A stretch of DNA of 64,000 nucleotides from Heterobilharzia americana (lineage: Eukaryota; Platyhelminthes; Trematoda; Strigeidida; Schistosomatidae), in the NCBI GenBank assembly GCA_944470555.2, contig OX104134.1, positions 11,139,248 through 11,203,247 of the forward strand, given 5' to 3'. Positions 1 through 11,577 of this stretch are shown in pieces (position 1 is the stretch's first letter; every line of letters begins with the position of its first letter). A program made the translations under genes and the position numbers. Under the pieces are notes generated by a model that made no database searches, was not told the origin of the DNA, and was given only the letters and a program-made list of their open reading frames with translations.

Positions 1-1840
1 CCGCTGAATCCTGACCTCTGCTTTGCCCATAGTATACGGCTTTCGGATTTTTTTCCACTAAAGTCCAGCACAGATACTATTCCCAAGAGAATATACTACG
101 CTTGAAAAGCGTGCTTAAAGAAACAGACTGGGATCTATTTGTTGTTGAAGTTGTAGACAATACTATCATCAATATCACAAGCTATCTCAGATTTGGATAA
201 TTGCTGCCCACTTGAAACAATCAATATGAGATTAGATACACTTTCCTGTCCTCATCTCAAGTGGCTTTGGAGAGAAAAGGAAAGGCTGTATAAGACGAGA
301 GATCACTTTGGCGTTAAAAGACTTAACTGCCGAATTAAGGAGCTTGTTCGGATGCCTGCGTGTTAAACAAGTCATTCATACGTCGGCAATATCCAAAATC
401 AAATGGACAGCTGCTTTCCTGGTTCTAATACACATGATGTATTCAAATGTCGAAAATCCTTGAATCCATCCCAAAGCCTAGGTCCTGATAGTGTTTCTAG
501 TGTTATGTTTAGAGAATGTGCAGTTATTTTATGTCGTCCCCTTACAGATATCTTCAGTGCATCCTTTTTTTAAAAACAATACCCGCTGCTTGGAAGGAGA
601 CCAAAGTTGTACCTTTTCCTAAGTCATCTTCTGGATCAAATGTTACGTATCGAGCCATCGCTATAACTTCCCCTTTTGAAAACAATGGAGAAATTACTTC
701 TCCTTGTGCTTGAGCCTTCATTAATACTTTTTAGAGATGCAAAACAATTTCCTGATAAACATAAAAGTACCTTGGGTGGTGTCACTGTCTTGCAGCGTAA
801 TATTATTTTTAGTCTAGACAAAGGTGTTAAGTATGTTCGTTACGCCGTTTTGGATTGCTCATCAGCCGTTGACTCTGTTCCTAGACCGCTCTTGTTAAAT
901 TATCTTTCCATGGCTCACACTGAGCTATAGGTTACAAAGTGACTGTTTTCGTATTTTTCTGAAAGGAAACAGTATACTGTCTATGAAGGGAAGCGCTCCA
1001 CTTCATTACTTACTGGGCTGATGTTTCTGAAGGTCCTGTACTTTCTTCTTTTCTGTTTCGTTCTTTAGCTCGATCTACCTTATTCTATTGGAACTAATTT
1101 TATGAAGTGTGCTGATGACCTGACGGTTTCTGTTTCAGTTAACTCACCTGGATTGCACTGAATTAAATGGCTTCTTGTTTGTAATTGACCAGTGGTCTCT
1201 CTCAAATGGTCTCAAGTTAAACCCTTCTAAATGTCGGACTGTTAATTTTAGCCTCAAGCGTAAACAAGATTTGCGTGAGCTGCTCGAGCCTCATGACCCT
1301 TGTTGCATTGATGGTGTTGCAGTAGAAAGTAAATCGAGTCTTAACTGCATTGGACCGAGTTTTACTTCTGACCTTTGTCGAACATATTTCGTAAAGAAAC
1401 TGAGCGTTTCTGGTATAACTCAGCCTCTACTTTTACAATTTTTTAGTTTCTGTATTTAACCTATTCTTCTATATTGTTCCCCATTGATCTTTCCTGATCT
1501 TCTAAAAAAGGACTATGTTATATTGCGTATAGCTTTGAAAGCTGTCAGTAGGGCGAGTGCTGTGCCTCTGATCCAACTGATTAACACCGTAGTTGATAGA
1601 TATTTGAATTTTAACTACAGTATTTTTAAACTGAGACTGAGCGTCCACTTCATTCTCAGCCCTCTTCTTGTATCTCCTCCGGAAGGACAAGAAGAAACTA
1701 CATCAGACTGTACGCTCGTACAGCCAAATGCAGGAATTCGACTGTACCTTACCTGGCATGCATATTGTATGAGGAAAATGTTAAAACAGAACTCACTTAT
1801 CAACTTCATAGCAGTTAACAATCTCATTTCAATAATTTAA
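1..1840 (+). mobile_element. Decayed CR1/jockey-like LINE (reverse transcriptase relic)
   Basis: Non-LTR retrotransposon remnant that probably starts left of the window. Conceptual translation across several frames gives the order expected of a CR1/jockey-type reverse transcriptase. First comes a pre-RT linker near 255-350 (HLKWLWREKERLYKTRDHFG), then a palm entry near 465-540 (LNPSQSLGPDSVSS). The segment before motif A follows near 580-690 (AWKETKVVPFPKSSSG, then YRAIAITSPFE), then a motif A remnant near 850-890 (LDCSSAVDSVPRPLL; the catalytic Asp is kept, but the normal F/AFD pattern is eroded). A thumb-type segment lies near 1197-1260 (NGLKLNPSKCRTVNF) and the C-terminal IFPDLLKKDY region near 1484-1560. 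Reading frames change repeatedly and stops occur, so it is a pseudogene. Clade is inferred from these motifs only. Confidence 0.75.
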
Positions 1841-2364
1841 TCAACAATGTAAAATGTTCTCGTTTTTTATATTCGTCATATTACTTAGATTTTTATAATA
1901 ACACGATTCAAAATGTTTTAATGGAGTATATACAAACATATATTTTATGATTGTCGCAATATTTCATGCTGAGAATTCCAAATTGTACTAAAAAATTGGA
2001 ATAATGTGAACTATTATTATTATTTATATTACCCAATGCTGTGTACTTCGGTGATACTAACATTATAGAATGCTCGTATGAATCGAAAGTATATTTTGAA
2101 GAGTAGGGATGAATAGCCCGTACATATGTATAATATTTTTCTGCTGAACAGGTATTTCAAGAGTAACCCTGTCATAAGGTTTTTTAAGCATTTGTAAATC
2201 AGGGGTGTATAGTAGAATGATAATTTTAAAGGGATTTCATTGTAGATGTCTGCGAAATACGAAAAATAATAGATTCATCAGATGAGTTGGGCTTAGTTTT
2301 TGCGCACAGTTTCATGCAAGAATAGTAAGCTGGTCAATCAGTCTGTGAACCCCTATTCAAAAAG

Positions 2365-2604
2365 ATGGTTAAGATATATAATGCGCCTACCATGACTCAC
2401 CTACTTTATTGTGCAGTACTAGCTCAAGTAGGACAAGTTTGCAGTGAAGATTTGGTACCATTCGTAAGTTCCCTTAATCGTATAGAAAAGTTTATACTAC
2501 CTGATCATTGTCCTCAAAAGGGCAGACGACCTCAAAAATTGCATTGTACATTAGTGCAGAAATCCATAGTAATGGAAATCATTCACTGTTTTCATACCAA
2601 ATAA
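2365..2604 (+). other. Unrecognised ORF fragment beside the LINE relic
   Basis: An 80-codon open frame (LLYCAVLAQVGQVCSEDLVP, then VSSLNRIEKFILPD). It lies 0.5 kb downstream of the LINE relic on the same strand and may be part of another retroelement's C-terminus. No start context, splice sites or recognised family support it as a gene. The surrounding 1841-3373 shows nothing else I can name. Confidence 0.2.
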
Positions 2605-3373
2605 CGCGATCATGGCGGGTCGTGGTATAATTCCTCGGTGGCAGCTGACCTAATGGGTTATTCTGTTCAATGCACTGTTTGGCACAAATTCTCTTTAACT
2701 ATGCGAATACATATCTGAACTATTGATGGTTTAGCCTAATGAGATTAAAAGCTCTTTAATGCCGAAGGTGAATTTTGTGTTTTTGTACACTGAAATAATT
2801 GGAAAGCAGTATAATTCAATAATTGCAAATTATTTTCCAAGTTATAGGCCGGAACCATTGTGATGGCTGACTATAGTACCTACATGCATTCACACGATAA
2901 TAAACCAAGCAGAATTTGAATACATAACTTTCGTTGAAATTCGATTGCGCAAGGTGTTGAGTTATATTTGATGGTTGGCAGTAGAGACCAGTTCGACAGA
3001 AAGAGTTCATATCTTTATGTCAATCTAGAATAATTGAGTAGTTAACAATGGTGTCTTTATTACGGTTTTGTTTGGAAAAACTGCATCGTATCCCAATACT
3101 TTGTTGTACTGTTTTGCTACACTGAAGATTTATTGGTAATATTTGTTATATTTTCTGTTCGAAATAAAGTGGATTGGGAAAGGTATCATCAATTGTGTCA
3201 TTCTAGTGTGTGTATAGCGCCCAAAAACCAATTATTCAAACCTTAGTTTATCTTCCTAGTGAAACGTTTTTTGTTTTATTTTTTGTATTTTATTGGTGAA
3301 AATTATATCTCAAGTCTTCTGTACAAATCAGTGAAAATAGGCACATTTCAAGCTTATTCGTACCTTTGCATTC

Positions 3374-3431
3374 ATGGTCAGATCGTATTTATTGTTATCC
3401 ACATCATCCAGTGTCGATATTTGCTTGGCAA
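3374..3431 (+). CDS. Unrecognised gene, exon 1
   Basis: Starts MVRSYLLLSTSSSVDICLA. It ends in phase 1 at a strong donor (GTAAGT at 3432). The following 150-base intron contains an (AT)n tract. Confidence 0.5.
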
Positions 3432-3459
3432 GTAAGTTTTTATGTTGATTAGATTAACG

Positions 3460-3541
<82 letters not shown>

Positions 3542-6500
3542 ATTTTCGAAAGTTATTTTTATTTTGCTACATTTCAACATAGTTGTAAAGATTCGGTCAG
3601 CACTCATAACTAGACAACATGGAATTGGTTTCCTCTTCAGTGACCAATCAATGTATGTAAGCCAGTAATCTGAATGAAATATGTGGTGTTATTGCTCATC
3701 TTTCATACAGCACCTTTAATGAGTATGTTGGTACCTTTCACTTTTACACTTAGTGGTATACTTGCTAGTAATATGGTTGATTTTACGTTCAAAAACTTAA
3801 TATGAACATTAGTTCATGTACGTGAAGATGTTAGCTGAAATTAAAGTAGAATTTAAAAAAGTCTTCAAGACGACCTAAAGTGCAACCATCCAACTTTTCA
3901 CATTTCAAAATAACGCAAAAATGAAGTGATCGGAGTGGAAAAAATATTCCAGTATTGAAAGATGTGAAACTAGATAAATTCTAATAAGGTGTTTAGAATT
4001 ATGAAACTAATGAAGAACAAATACATTTATATCATTGTGATTGACCAAACCGTTTTATCGAAAATATCGAACTATTTATCCCCCTGATTTTTGGAAGACT
4101 TCAATCAAGTCACTAACAATTCCTGACACACTAATGTTGAGTAGTTTCGTGAACTGATATCATATATTCGTCTGACCACCTAAGTCACAATAGGATTCAT
4201 ATCACCAACTAGTTTTTTCTAACAATTGGGTTACTTAGTTTTTGTACGTCGGGTGTCTGTTTCACCGTCGTTTTAAGTTCTAAAATTGTTTCACTATCCT
4301 TTAAAGTATAGATTAGAACATTCTGTAACCTGGTTAACTGATGCATTGGCTCTTGTCACCGCAGTGCTCAAGATCACGGGGGAGTGCAACAAAAAAGCCA
4401 CAGGATGATAATAAGGCCTAGGAAGCAGTACTTAAAAAAGAGGGGAATTACAAGAAGTGAACAAATAAAATGTACAATAATTATTGTAGTGTGAAGGATG
4501 GATACATTTCTACCCTATTATGATCGAAGTTAACTCATATCTTCGTCTGATTGGCTATAGTAGTCTAGTATCTTAGCATATGCAAGTAACATATTATCTT
4601 ATAGTGCTAAAAGTCTTTTATCCGAGAATCTTATTTGTTTTATTACTTACATTTTTTTGTTCGTGATTATTGACTTTGTTTTTCACTATAGACTGGGTTA
4701 GAATTACATCCTGTCCCCAGCTGCTTACTCTTGAAGTCAAATAGATTATTAAATCCTGCTTCTGATGAGAAATTGTTATGTATCCCATCTAATCAGTCTG
4801 TTCGTATAGAATTTCATGTTGAAGCTGTCCTGGATTTGGTTACTCAGATTTACCCTAAGAGAACAAAACCCAAAGAACAAAAATTAAACATAAAGATAGA
4901 CGAGGATCATGAAAAGAACGAACAGAAGCCAGTAACTGGTGAATCACTAGACTGCACGTCCTCAGTCCAAGGTAACATTTCCATGTTTGTAATAGTACAG
5001 ATTGTGCTAAATCTTTATTTTGTGTTCATGTATGCACGATACGTCAAGTGTTTGACAATTGCTAACAATGCTTTAGCTGGTTTCCACTGCATGCTGCTGT
5101 GAAGTGTGTGAGGTTTGACGTTGATTTTGTTTGTCTGTCTGCTTTCTGTCCACACTGTAGGATTCTGAATTTCATCCAGAAAACTCATTTTTATGATTGA
5201 CATTGTCCGTCGTTAGTTTCCTCCTGGTGGTTCTTTAAAAGAGTAAATGTTGTCATTGTCCGCTTCTTATTCCTTCTTATATCTGTATATATGTGTGTAC
5301 ATATCTTAACTATGTTACTGCTCGGTCCATTTTAGTGCAGTTGTTATATACATTAATTTCACCTTTACATTTCTAGCCTGTTGGGATGATATGGAATCAG
5401 AGGTCAGAAAACAGCTAATTGATTTAAGTGGGAATCCAGTAAGTTAATCAGTTTATTTTTTTACTTTACCTTTTAATTAAAACTAACGAAGAAAAACCTA
5501 AGCGCTAATGAGTCGTACTGATGCATTCATCAAATTGTAGATACTGTTACGTCGTCCAAGGATAGGGTAGGTCAAGCAGCATTTAAACAGTGCTTATGTC
5601 AACAGAGAATCCCAATATACTGCACTTTTAAATTGAGCATTAGTATATATATAGTGCGCAATCGCTCTGAGATTTTATTCATGGGGTGTAAAAGACACCT
5701 GTTGTGTGAAAGCTAATAACACCATTACGAATGAACAACAAAAAGTATACTCAGCCTTGTTCACTTTGACAATGAGCCACACCTGTCTGAGGGCTAGTGA
5801 TACTGACTGACTGCTTAAACCTCGGTGGGTGAACTCACGTCGGAACCCGATACTTTCTGATCGAAAGTTAACTACCTAAGCAATGAGCCACGGCTGCACA
5901 CAATAACACCACTAGTCTTCTGAAACCTTGGTAAGTGGGATTGAGGTTACATTTATGGTCTTGCAGTTGATAACCGAGTGTGTAAGCCAAGTAGTCCGCA
6001 ACCGTACTATGTGTTTACTGACGTTCTTTTTGGGTAAGAAAATGTCTCCATACTTTCAATGTTATGTCTGTAGATTCTTTATTTTTTGTCTGTTTAAAGG
6101 GTAATCAGGACACAGTTGTCTGAGTTTTATTGACCTTAACAAATATCCGTTCTTGGTATGCTTTTTTCGTTTAGGCTTTGTACGTGCTTTCGCACTTATT
6201 TTTCAAGTGTATTATCTATGTCAATCAGTGGTCTTAAGTTATATTACCAGCAGTAGAATAATGGATTTGGATCTTACTGTATCAATTATGATGTGAATAA
6301 CTGGATCATCTTGTTAAATCTTACATCATATTTTGGTCTCATAGCAAAGTATCTGATGTATATGAATACCGAATTCAGTTTTTTTTGAAACATTTTTCCA
6401 TACATCAGAGCAGGAGATTATTGAGTTTTCGTGTACTGTTCTGTTGGTTATGAAATTCTATGTATTTACCAGTTGCTTTCCTTTTTGATTTATAGATTGA

Positions 6501-7107
6501 ACAAAATCTAACTGAATATTTCTTAGCTTCTGTCGAATATGATTTAACGGAACCGCTTACGACAAATTCTACAGATTCCAATCGTTTTGCATTATCAAAC
6601 GCATGTGCATCCCAATACTCACAGCATACAGCACGTTTAGACCGAATACCAGTGTGTTATTTCGGTGAAGCAACGGCAGACATAAATCAACGATGTTTCT
6701 TAGATTTAAATAATGAGAATTCGTCTGCATACACGTCATGTGTTCTTCGCACTCCTACAAGTATGAGTTATTCAACTGATCGAGAAGTGTTGCAAGGTCC
6801 TATAAATTATCTGTTTCATTGTTTAACAAAAGAGATTACGAACTGTGATGCTGAGGCAAAAACATCTTATAAGCCAGACGAAATCATTTCCATAACCTTC
6901 GAAGGCGACAAAATATGCCCTAAACTACTTTCAGACGATGATATCATGGATGTTGACACTTTAATGCATATTACTTCAACTCGACTAAAGTCTTCAATAT
7001 ACAGTAATGGTAATCATATCAAAAAGGAAGATGAAGAAAGTTCAAAAAAGATCCGTTTAAATTCTGTTCATGGATTTGAGAATGTCGACTGGGTAAAGAA
7101 CATTTAA
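3374..7107 (+). CDS. Five-exon gene, unrecognised protein of about 361 residues
   Basis: Whole-gene span. The exon chain 3374-3431, 3583-3656, 4692-4971, 5377-5438 and 6496-7107 totals 1086 nt including the stop. Every junction has GT-AG ends and the phases agree (1, 0, 1, 0), which is hard to get by chance. The start is the ATG at 3374. A further upstream exon cannot be excluded, because only the internal phases constrain the model. The N-terminal half looks folded (KIRSALITRQHGIGFLFSD, then GLELHPVPSCLLLKSNRLL and VRIEFHVEAVLDLVTQIYP). The middle is Lys/Glu-rich (KRTKPKEQKLNIKIDEDHEK). The last exon is polar, ending in an acidic patch (LLSDDDIMDVDTL) and a basic cluster (KKEDEESSKKIRLNS) that could be a nuclear localisation signal. 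I see no signal peptide, membrane segment or known catalytic motif and do not recognise the family. It converges on the afadin gene. Confidence 0.65.
3460..3538. repeat. (AT)n microsatellite in intron 1 of the unrecognised gene
   Basis: About 78 bases of uninterrupted TA dinucleotide, ending 45 bases before exon 2. Confidence 0.97.
3583..3656 (+). CDS. Unrecognised gene, exon 2
   Basis: Follows a CAACATAG acceptor. It enters in phase 1 and leaves in phase 0 at GTAAGC. It encodes VKIRSALITRQHGIGFLFSD then QSMY. It was found because it alone reconciles the phase of exon 1 with that of exon 3. Confidence 0.6.
4692..4971 (+). CDS. Unrecognised gene, exon 3
   Basis: The acceptor is TTTTTCACTATAG. 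The exon starts in phase 0 with TGLELHPVPSCLLLKSNRLL and ends in phase 1 after LDCTSSVQ at a GTAACA donor. Confidence 0.7.
5377..5438 (+). CDS. Unrecognised gene, exon 4 (62 nt)
   Basis: A small exon between a TTTCTAG acceptor and a GTAAGT donor. It encodes ACWDDMESEVRKQLIDLSGN then P. It enters in phase 1 and leaves in phase 0, matching both neighbours. Confidence 0.65.
5730..5900 (-). mobile_element. tRNA-derived SINE, family C (see copy at 63022)
   Basis: Read on the - strand it starts GCAGCCGTGGCTCATTGCTT, continues through a box B-like GGGTTCCGA and the family signature CCACCGAGGTTTAAGCAGTC, then TATCACTAGCCCTCA and GGTGTGGCTCATT. The same order occurs at 27285, 40899, 55595 and 63022. 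It sits in intron 4 of the unrecognised gene. A further partial copy in the same orientation may lie at 5905-5995. Confidence 0.6.
6496..7107 (+). CDS. Unrecognised gene, terminal exon
   Basis: 203 codons plus TAA, beginning IEQNLTEYFLASVEYDLTEP after a TTTATAG acceptor. Polar and Ser/Thr/Asn-rich, with an acidic LLSDDDIMDVDTL patch and a basic tail. Long uninterrupted coding and a good acceptor make it the best-supported exon of the gene. Confidence 0.75.
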   Translation: MEQNLTEYFLASVEYDLTEPLTTNSTDSNRFALSNACASQYSQHTARLDRIPVCYFGEATADINQRCFLDLNNENSSAYTSCVLRTPTSMSYSTDREVLQGPINYLFHCLTKEITNCDAEAKTSYKPDEIISITFEGDKICPKLLSDDDIMDVDTLMHITSTRLKSSIYSNGNHIKKEDEESSKKIRLNSVHGFENVDWVKNI

Positions 7108-7450
7108 AGTTTTGAAGCTTTTTGCATATACTCGCATGATTGTTTTTAGTAATCATAATAATAGGGAACATTTTAATAAGTAGTTGCACTTAGTTAACTG
7201 TATCGCTAGATGACTACTATTGACGCGGTTAATAGTTGATGAGTTTCATATGGGATACTACAGCTTTCATTTGCCAAACCGCTGTCTAAGTACTAATCTG
7301 CCAGTTGAATTGTAAATAGGCTACACCGCAGTCGTCTCTGTCCTACTGTACCACATTAATCCATGGTTAGCATTGATAAAAGTAAGAAATAGATGTTTTC
7401 TTATAGTGGAATTACAGTGAGAAATATTAAAGTCAGGTGTTTGGTTGGAT

Positions 7451-7456
7451 AATAAA
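7451..7456 (+). terminator. Candidate polyadenylation signal AATAAA
   Basis: First canonical AATAAA downstream of the stop at 7107, about 345 bases into a presumed 3' UTR. Position is plausible but untested. Confidence 0.35.
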
Positions 7457-8844
7457 GGCAAGCTTTTGACTGGAATTCGATCACTGTGACGTGGGTGTGT
7501 TCACTTTTTATCGTCTTCATAAATTTAACGACTTCGCTAATCTGCATTTATTTATTCCTTCTTTCTCTCATTATCTTTTTTGTCTAATTTAATATCACTC
7601 CATTTGTGTTGGGTTTTTTTCTTTGATGTAGTATAACAACTTAAATTGGTCTATTACTGTATGAGTCTCTGTATTTATCTATTTTCTTGTCTTAATATTG
7701 ACTAGTTTTTGTCAATTAAGGTATGAAATGTGACTAAGTTGTGTCTCAGTTTCCTACACAGTTCGTTGTGGTGTTAAGCGACCGATATTTATCACCGAAA
7801 GTTATTCGGAACTTCAGTATGTTATTCACTGCTTTGATATTCCCAGTATACTTATAATTTTATTCGTGACTTCTTCTTGACTTTCGTAAAAGTGGGTTTT
7901 TCAGAATTTGTAACTGGTTTGTTGACTAGTCTCCCTCTTGGTGGTTAATTTTGACTACCTCACGATTCAGGAACTTGATTATCTAATGTATCTAATTTGA
8001 ATTTCTTACTAGGAAATTGTCCCTGTTGTGCCGAGGTTTGGTTATTTTGCTTAAATTAAACTGTTGGTCAGAATAATTCAGCACGACAATCCTATCTTTA
8101 TGTTCTAGTTGTAGTTGTAAGCACTTTTCTGATCTTCAGGATATTACAGCGAGTGTTATCAATTGTAAGCATCGCTTGCATGTTTACTGCTAAATAGTTT
8201 GATTTCCTGGATGGATCAGTAGGTTTTCCTTGGAAGATCAATTTCATTTGGTGGCTTATTTCTTGGCTAATTTCTTGTAGATATTCCACTTATGAGCTTA
8301 TTCCTTCAAGAAAGCAGTCGAATCTTTCAATTTTAAAGTACTTATAACTTACTTGGTGCAACCTATCGTTCTATACTATTTGTTGGTAGTCATGGATCTG
8401 TCAACATACACATTTCCAATCATTTGTCTCTCTTGCATACAAAAGGAATTTAATTCGTACACTGATGTTTCGAGCCAGTAAGATTTTCACAGCTGATACT
8501 TTGAATGATGAAATAAGAATAATAGAGAGCTCCTTATACGAGTATGGCTATCCTGAGAAGTTCGTAAGAACTGTAACAATAAAAACGGCTGTAGGAAAAT
8601 GACTTCAGATATGATATCAAAGAAACAGTTGTCTAACTTTACCTTTCAAAGGGGATGCAGCTACAGAAAAGCTGACACGGAAACTTAGAAATCTGATGCA
8701 AAAAAACTTTTTTTGCCGCCACCATGTTTGAAATTTTCTACTCACTGTATGACACAATGCAGTTGAAGGATAGACTACTGAATCTGGCCACATCTTTGTG
8801 CAGTTATCAACTTAACTGCTCCTGTAGAGATAGCGACTACTTGG
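7457..8844. other. Intergenic stretch, nothing recognised
   Basis: A/T-rich DNA between the convergent genes. No exon-like open frame or named repeat was seen. The 63-codon - strand frame at 8098-8289 has no supporting splice or family signal. Confidence 0.5.
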
Positions 8845-9344
8845 NNNNNNNNNNNNNNNNNNNNNNNNNNNNNNNNNNNNNNNNNNNNNNNNNNNNNNNN
8901 NNNNNNNNNNNNNNNNNNNNNNNNNNNNNNNNNNNNNNNNNNNNNNNNNNNNNNNNNNNNNNNNNNNNNNNNNNNNNNNNNNNNNNNNNNNNNNNNNNNN
9001 NNNNNNNNNNNNNNNNNNNNNNNNNNNNNNNNNNNNNNNNNNNNNNNNNNNNNNNNNNNNNNNNNNNNNNNNNNNNNNNNNNNNNNNNNNNNNNNNNNNN
9101 NNNNNNNNNNNNNNNNNNNNNNNNNNNNNNNNNNNNNNNNNNNNNNNNNNNNNNNNNNNNNNNNNNNNNNNNNNNNNNNNNNNNNNNNNNNNNNNNNNNN
9201 NNNNNNNNNNNNNNNNNNNNNNNNNNNNNNNNNNNNNNNNNNNNNNNNNNNNNNNNNNNNNNNNNNNNNNNNNNNNNNNNNNNNNNNNNNNNNNNNNNNN
9301 NNNNNNNNNNNNNNNNNNNNNNNNNNNNNNNNNNNNNNNNNNNN
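8845..9344. other. Assembly gap, 500 N
   Basis: Exactly 500 unknown bases, a conventional placeholder. The true gap length is unknown. Confidence 0.99.
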
Positions 9345-9489
9345 TTTCGTTGTTGTTATTTACTTGGTAGTAAGTAGCGTTGGAATCAAGGAAGCGTGTT
9401 TCACCCTCTTTTGGACTCATCGAATGAATGCATTTGCAGTCTTAGTGAATGATTGGTTTTCCACTTAGACTGGAGTCAAGCAACCATTA

Positions 9490-9710
9490 TTTTAAACATA
9501 AGTGTTACAAACTAGGACACTGGGAACACCATTGAAACACAGGTACACTCAGCTGACGAGATACAAACAGGACAAAGCGTGCGCTTTGGATCCCAATGGT
9601 AGACACTACCAAACAAATATTAGAACAGTTTTCTTTATAGATAAAATTCTACCGGTGGTCGCTGGTTCGAATCCCACTGCGGTCCAAATTTTCATTTCAT
9701 CTTCAAACAT
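9490..9710 (+). mobile_element. SINE debris with a decayed Sm-alpha-type hammerhead
   Basis: The hammerhead core CTGACGA is at 9553-9559, followed by a GAGATACAAACAGGAC stem II region and a GGATCCCA end like that of the copy at 29560. The second core box is eroded (AAAG in place of GAAA) and stem I no longer pairs well. Downstream, 9660-9690 has a clear box B (GGTTCGAATCCC) and a CCAAATTTTCATTTC tail, as in tRNA-derived SINEs. The order ribozyme then tRNA-like part is the reverse of 29460, so two SINE pieces may be joined here. Confidence 0.55.
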
Positions 9711-10779
9711 CACCCAGTAACAAAATTCTACGTAACATGCAGTTCAGTTTATCATCATCGAGTTTCGTTTGAAATAGGATACTGATCTGAATCGTCTAAT
9801 TCTAAATGACTTTGAGAAGGCTACTATATATGTGAAGAAAGAAGAATCAGAAAGTCCCGATGGGGTGATTCAATACATATTCGAAGGGGTTGAGACATCA
9901 GTCTCAGAATTAGCTGTAAGAAATGGACATGGAAAATAAGACCTACAGTAAGATCGAGGATTTTGAACTACCAGTATTCGTGTCTTAAATCACTGAGTGA
10001 AGATGGTACAGTTAGACGTTGACTTTAGGGCAATCAAGGTCAGTTCATCCATGAGATTGCGAATGCGCATCGAATAAGGTAGCCAGTTTACAGGTCATAC
10101 AGACTAAATTATTATCTAACTGAACAGATTACAGTGGATAAAGTGAATTAGGATAGAAAAACCTACGGACAATAAAGATACGTCACGCCTCTGTGATGCC
10201 AGATGTGCAACAATATATATTGTTCTATGGGTACACTATTGTCGATTTGATGGCAGTTTTAAATTGACTCACAAACAGTAGTATCAAAGAAATGTGTAAT
10301 TTTTCTCTCAATTAGTAGTACTATCAAGGAGGTACTAACTGCTGAATAATTTATAGTTTACCTCGACATGAAAACACACTTTTTCTGATACTAAATATAT
10401 CAGTGCAAACGAACAAAACAATAAATGACATCCTGTAATACAACTAGTAACTTAAGTAATACTGTAAACAAAAGATTTTAGCCTTAAATCACTAGGCGTC
10501 GAGATTGTGGAATAGACTTCCCTGGAACATATCCGAAAAGTTGGCGCTCCTGTAGTTTTCGGATACACCTAGCTGTTTCTCGTGGAAATATTGGACTGTA
10601 TTACAAAAAATGACGCTGAAACCAATCAAGTAACAAATTCAGGATGTGTATGTCGTTCATGCAGAGCGTAGAGTACCTTTTGAAATATGTATGCAGCGTA
10701 ACCTTATTACCTACAAGTGGAAGTTGATACGTAACATAAATGATTGCTAATAAGCTTCAGTGATATGTAAGTGAACTCT

Positions 10780-10870
10780 GTATAGTAATAATAATAATAA
10801 TAACAATAATAGTAATAATAATAATAATAATAGTAACAACAACAACAACAATAATGATAATAATGGTAGT
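10780..10870. repeat. Imperfect trinucleotide microsatellite (TAA/AAC/TAG)
   Basis: About 90 bases of interrupted TAA, ACA and TAG triplets. It generates a false Tyr/Cys- or Leu-rich frame on the - strand. Confidence 0.9.
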
Positions 10871-11275
10871 AGTGTAGTCGGTGTTGCTGATAACAACGGA
10901 TATAAGTAGTATATATCGAGAGGGTGGCAGGAATCATAGGGAATTACCGGCAATGGGTAAGGTTTCTACCAAGAGCAACGCAGGGGACAACACAGGCGTA
11001 TTACAGGGGATGCTGCTGATAAGAGTGTATGAAGAGCCGGTCAAGAGCCAATCAAGACTGGAACAGAGAGGAAACGAAGACATTTGCAAATGGCTGCGTT
11101 AGTGCAAGGAGTACCATACTTAACGACTGCCATTCCAATTCTTCCTAATATAAATTATCTCGTCGGGTTGTCTTCTGTTTCTTCAGTAGTAACAACAACA
11201 ACAATGAAGAAAGTACGCTTTTACAAACAACCTAATCAGGACAATAAATTGTAAATCTCCACAACCCCCTCAAAA

Positions 11276-11281
11276 TTTAAT
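11276..11281 (-). terminator. Candidate afadin polyadenylation signal (ATTAAA on - strand)
   Basis: Reads TTTAAT on +, so ATTAAA on the - strand, 50 bases beyond the afadin stop. It is the common variant signal at a sensible distance, but no cDNA supports it here. Confidence 0.3.
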
Positions 11282-11330
11282 AAATTGTATGTTTCTTGAA
11301 TGATAAGGATGGAATTACCTTTGATTGTAT

Positions 11331-11577
11331 TCAAGTGAATTGAGTCTGTTTTACAAGGGATCTGTTCAAAGGTTCAGGTCTTGGACCAATATTGAAACGG
11401 CTGGTAGTGAATGTTGTATACCTTCGTCGAATAGAACATCCTGTATGCCTGTTCATGGTATTTGACACCACATCGTTTGTCGTAGACTGATGAGTGTCCG
11501 TAAAAGACGACTTAGTGACTAAATCATTCATAGACCGAGAAGCTCGGGAATTTGTACTTTGTGAATCTAAACAGCCT
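11331..11577 (-). CDS. AFDN: Afadin terminal exon
   Basis: A strong acceptor (CATTCTTTTTTCAG) enters in phase 2, agreeing with the penultimate exon. 81 codons, then TGA. It encodes GCLDSQSTNSRASRSMNDLV, then RRRYTTFTTSRFNIGPRPEP and ends LNRSLVKQTQFT. Unlike vertebrate afadin, neither this nor the other tail exons show a long charged coiled coil. Confidence 0.8.

Noticed and set aside
8724..9420. Long frames across the first gap on both strands
   Set aside because: Open only because the N bases cannot produce stops. The same holds for the frames at 53788-54499.
10707..10953. Tyr/Cys- or Leu-rich frames on the - strand
   Set aside because: Produced by the trinucleotide microsatellite.
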